Of a DNA stretch of 64,000 nucleotides, positions 60,905-64,000 are shown piece by piece. Both the position numbers and the translations under genes were made by a program. Numbering within the stretch: the stretch's first letter is position 1; every line of letters starts with the position of its first letter. Source of the DNA: Plasmodium relictum (Eukaryota > Apicomplexa > Aconoidasida > Haemosporida > Plasmodiidae); NCBI RefSeq assembly GCF_900005765.1, contig NC_041686.1:744001-808000 (forward strand). Reading direction: 5' to 3'. The notes under the pieces were generated by a model. The model made no database searches, was not told the DNA's origin, and saw only the letters and a program-made list of their open reading frames with translations.

Positions 60905-62801
60905 CTAAGAATGTTAAAGTAATAATTAAAAAAAATAAATAAATTTAAATAAAAAAAGTGAAATAAAAATATTTAGTTCAATAATATAATAAAAACATTA
61001 TCTCTCTTTATAATTAAAAAAAATACATCGAAATATTTCAATATTTTTAGAAATTTTATATTTAGAAACAAAGAGTTTTTTTTAAATTTTAAAAGAATTT
61101 TTAATAGCTGCAATGTCTTTTAATACTTTTAAATAAAAAATATTATTTATTCAGGATTTTCAGTTGAAAGCTGCATATAAAAATGCTATTCATTTTACTT
61201 CATTTTTTTTTTTTTTTCATATATATATCAAAATGTTATAAATTGAAAATAATATCTTCATATAATTTTTATATAAAATTAATGAATAATCAGTATAGAA
61301 AAATTAATATCCAAAAAATTATATAAAGTATTTTATATAAGTGAAGAATTACTATTAATTTTTTAAAATATGAATTATTGATACAATTTAAGAAATAAAC
61401 TATAGTTAATTTTTTTTTAATGAAAAAATTTATTACATTATTATATATAAATTATAAATATAAGCTTTTATACAGCATTTTCATTATAATATAGATAAGT
61501 TAATATTTTTAAGGAAAATAGAAATAATGATCTTTTATTTTTTGTTTTTTTTATGATAAAAAAAATAAACGTAATCATATTTATTTTTGGTAAAAAAAAA
61601 CTATTAAGAAACAACAATAAACTATTCAGTACTATATTTAAAATTAATTATATAAAAAAAAAAAAATAGCTAATTAATAATAAAGAAATTTTCCTAATTT
61701 CAGATACATAAAGAAGGTTATTTTAAAAATTCTCATCTTTACTCCTTATTAATTATCATAATCAATGATGTGTATATATGAAAAATACTTTTTAATTACA
61801 TATAATTAATATACTGAATTCATATTACGCACATTTTAAGTACTTTTCATATAAAATATTAAATGAATACAATTTTTAAATGCATAATACTAAGATTTTG
61901 CATATAAATATTTTTCGATTTTCAAAAGCTTCGTAATCAAAACAAAAATTAACTAGAAATAAATTTTAAAATGATAATAATCTTAATTTTAATTCTACAA
62001 TAATCACATATTCTTATAAATATTTCAATTTTATTTTCAAAAGATATATTATTAAAAAAAGTTGCAATTTATTATTCTTCATAATTTAAAGATACTGAAA
62101 AAATTACATATAAATTATATGTATTTTTTTAATCCATTCAAAGAAAATTTTTTAAATATATACATAAAAAAAACAAAAAAAAAAAAAAAAAAAAAATTCA
62201 AAAAGTTCAACATTGCTATGATATAGATTTTAATTACAATATATAAAAAATGTAATTTACAAAAGAATATAAAATTAAATATAAAAAAGTTCCCAATAAC
62301 ATGATTTATTATCTCATAAAAAAAAAAAAAATTTTTCAATTTTACTAAATGGATTTGATTTTTATGCAATAAAAAGAAAAAAGAGATATATTACAAAATA
62401 AGTAGAATCAATATTTGAATCATAATGTAAAAAGACATTTAATATTAATGAAGAATTTTTCTAAGTTTAATTAGTCATATTTGAAATAGAAAAATTTTTT
62501 TTTTTTAGTATTCCTTTTTTTTTTTTTTGTACTTTTAAATTATTTTAATTATAAAATTTTATTTCTAAAGCGAGTTTAAAATGTTAAAAAAAAAAGAAAA
62601 AAGCAAAAAAAAAAAAGCACCTTGTAAATTAAATGACGAATACTTCAAATAGTAATATCTCTTTTTAATTTTTGATATTTTTAATTTTAACATATTTTTA
62701 CGTTCATATATATGCACATTAGGTTATTAATATAAAATTAGTATGTTTATGTAAAAGTATATATATGTATCATATATAAATACATGTATCTTTTTAAGCG
62801 T

Positions 62802-62809
62802 TGCATGCA
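62802..62809. promoter_or_regulatory. TGCATGCA, candidate ApiAP2 site
   Basis: The palindrome TGCATGCA matches the core recognised by some Plasmodium ApiAP2 factors (TGCATGCA type). Its presence in a region with very few G and C is notable. The assignment rests on the motif alone. Confidence 0.35.
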
Positions 62810-64000
62810 CATTGAATTATTTATTCCAACTACATATTTTACATCAAACACATTAAAAAAAAATTAATGTTATATATATAAGCACATGTATCATGATCAT
62901 TTTATGAAGTATTTAATAAAAATTTTAATTTTTGTAAAATTTTATATGTCACTATTCATACATAAAATGTTTTCATAAAAATTTATATATATATATATAT
63001 TTATACAATGATCTTGAAATTGCATATAACATTTTTTAAGTAAATTTAAATTTACATTTTTTTTTGTTTTCTATTTTCTTTAGAGAAGAATATGTAATGC
63101 ATATATGTATATATACATATATATACACTTGTTCGTTAATTGAAGATATATATGTTATTTGGCAATTTACAATGTAATGATTAACTTATATATATATATA
63201 TATATACTATACATACATAAATATATATTTAAATGTATACATAAACTAATATATGAATATACAAATGTATGCTTACACATATATATATATTATAGTGAAT
63301 TATATATAAGAAACAAATTTGATATATGACTAAAATATTTTAACAAAATTTTGCATTGCTATTATTTTTTCTTTTCGTTAACATCTATTAGAAAGTAAAA
63401 AGAAAAATAGAAATGGGCATAATAAAAATTTGTGCTCCATTTAAAGAGTTAACAAATTGATTTAATTCAAGTATAATGCATAAAATATAACTTCATTTGT
63501 TTATGTATTTAAACATAATTATTTATATATATGCACCTAGTTTATAATTTTGCTTAATTATATATTATAAAGCTATTTAAGCGTTGCTTATCATCAAATA
63601 CATTAAATTGCACAATAGTTAGTAATAGAATGTTTTGATAAAAAAAAAAAGCACCAATTTTTTTATTTTATTTTTTTTTTTTTTTACATATTTAATAAGA
63701 AAGGTAAAGTAAATAAACATATAAAAAAAAATTATAAAATATATATATGTATATATATATATATATATATTTGTGAATATATAAGAGGAAATTGTAAATA
63801 TACAAAGCATATTTTATTATATTTTAATCATTTTTTTCATTTGTAATATACTTTTTTTTTTTAGCCTTATTTTATATATATTTTTCTTATCAGCATATAT
63901 ATATGTAAAACGATACATTATTTTGTTGCATCACCTTTTTTTAAATTTTTAAAGAGAGAGACGAAAGAGAAATAGTGGCATATAAACTTTTCTTTAATTG

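Larger units (their letters stand above)
59485..64000. other. 4.5-kb gene-free right end of the window
   Basis: No supportable gene lies here. The region holds A/T homopolymers, short (TA)n tracts, a perfect 34-bp palindrome (60871-60904), a coding-like island of raised G+C (60536-60641), and two diverged copies of a short motif cluster (62707-62856 and 63527-63608). The last 1.3 kb changes texture, with fewer homopolymers and more interspersed ATATATGCAC and TACATG-type words. That may be the upstream region of a gene just outside the window. Confidence 0.5.

Noticed and set aside
62115-62369. 84-residue minus-strand frame near the right end
   Set aside because: Mostly Phe and Ile from A-run antisense, with no coding-like composition, splice context or recognised family.
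63619-63810. 63-residue minus-strand frame at the right end
   Set aside because: It is a translation of TA repeats and homopolymers with no sign of coding.
59485-64000. Centromere candidate
   Set aside because: Plasmodium centromeres are about 2-kb cores with over 97 percent A+T. This gap still contains scattered G and C, and in P. falciparum this gene neighbourhood is, from memory, well away from the chromosome 3 centromere.
1-64000. tRNA, rRNA, CRISPR or transposon features
   Set aside because: No G+C-rich tRNA-sized island, rRNA block, regularly spaced repeat array, transposase-like frame or terminal inverted repeat was seen on either strand.

Overview
The window looks like nuclear DNA of a malaria parasite (Plasmodium). 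The evidence is extreme A+T content in and between genes, Asn/Lys-rich insertions inside otherwise conserved proteins, short introns with GT..AG borders and T-rich acceptors, and a familiar gene neighbourhood. RNA polymerase II subunit 1, a stomatin-like protein, a CPSF subunit A protein, ribosomal protein S11 and kinesin-5 also lie together on P. falciparum chromosome 3 (recalled gene order, not searched). The RPB1 C-terminal domain has only a few clean heptads and lacks the long run of Lys-ending heptads known from primate malaria parasites. With the very high A+T this points to a non-primate species, perhaps avian; that is inference.

Layout. 1030-4484 (+): a 17-exon coiled-coil protein whose middle resembles the CCDC112/CCDC148 family. 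5232-8276 (+): a three-exon secreted protein of unknown function. 9765-16370 (-): RPB1. 19529-20653 (-): mitochondrial stomatin-like protein. 21902-22528 (-): a small secreted Asn-rich protein. 23423-25456 (-): a helical-repeat protein of the apicomplexan organellar HPR/FASTK-like type, head to head with 25810-26478 (+), the proteasome assembly chaperone Nas2/PSMD9. 26714-34693 (-): CPSF160-type subunit A, with ten exons, nine of them crowded at the 3' end. 37041-38032 (-): ribosomal protein S11 (uS17), four exons. It is divergent from 40528-44960 (+), kinesin-5, two exons. 46858-48598 (+): GINS subunit Psf2 with a large extra N-terminal region. 51058-59484 (+): a 2808-residue coiled-coil protein with a very acidic C-terminus. 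59485-64000 has no supportable gene.

Most genes are housekeeping: transcription (RPB1), 3'-end processing (CPSF), translation (RPS11), proteasome assembly (Nas2), DNA replication (Psf2), spindle mechanics (kinesin-5) and mitochondrial membrane organisation (stomatin-like). They share no single pathway and are separate monocistronic eukaryotic units. The least explained items are the CCDC112-like protein, the two secreted proteins, the 2808-residue coiled-coil protein (architecture like the nuclear-basket protein TPR/Mlp), and several coding-like or symmetrical islands in the A+T-rich gaps. No mobile element, CRISPR array, rRNA or tRNA gene was seen. Exon borders were deduced by hand from splice signals and phase and are not transcript-verified.
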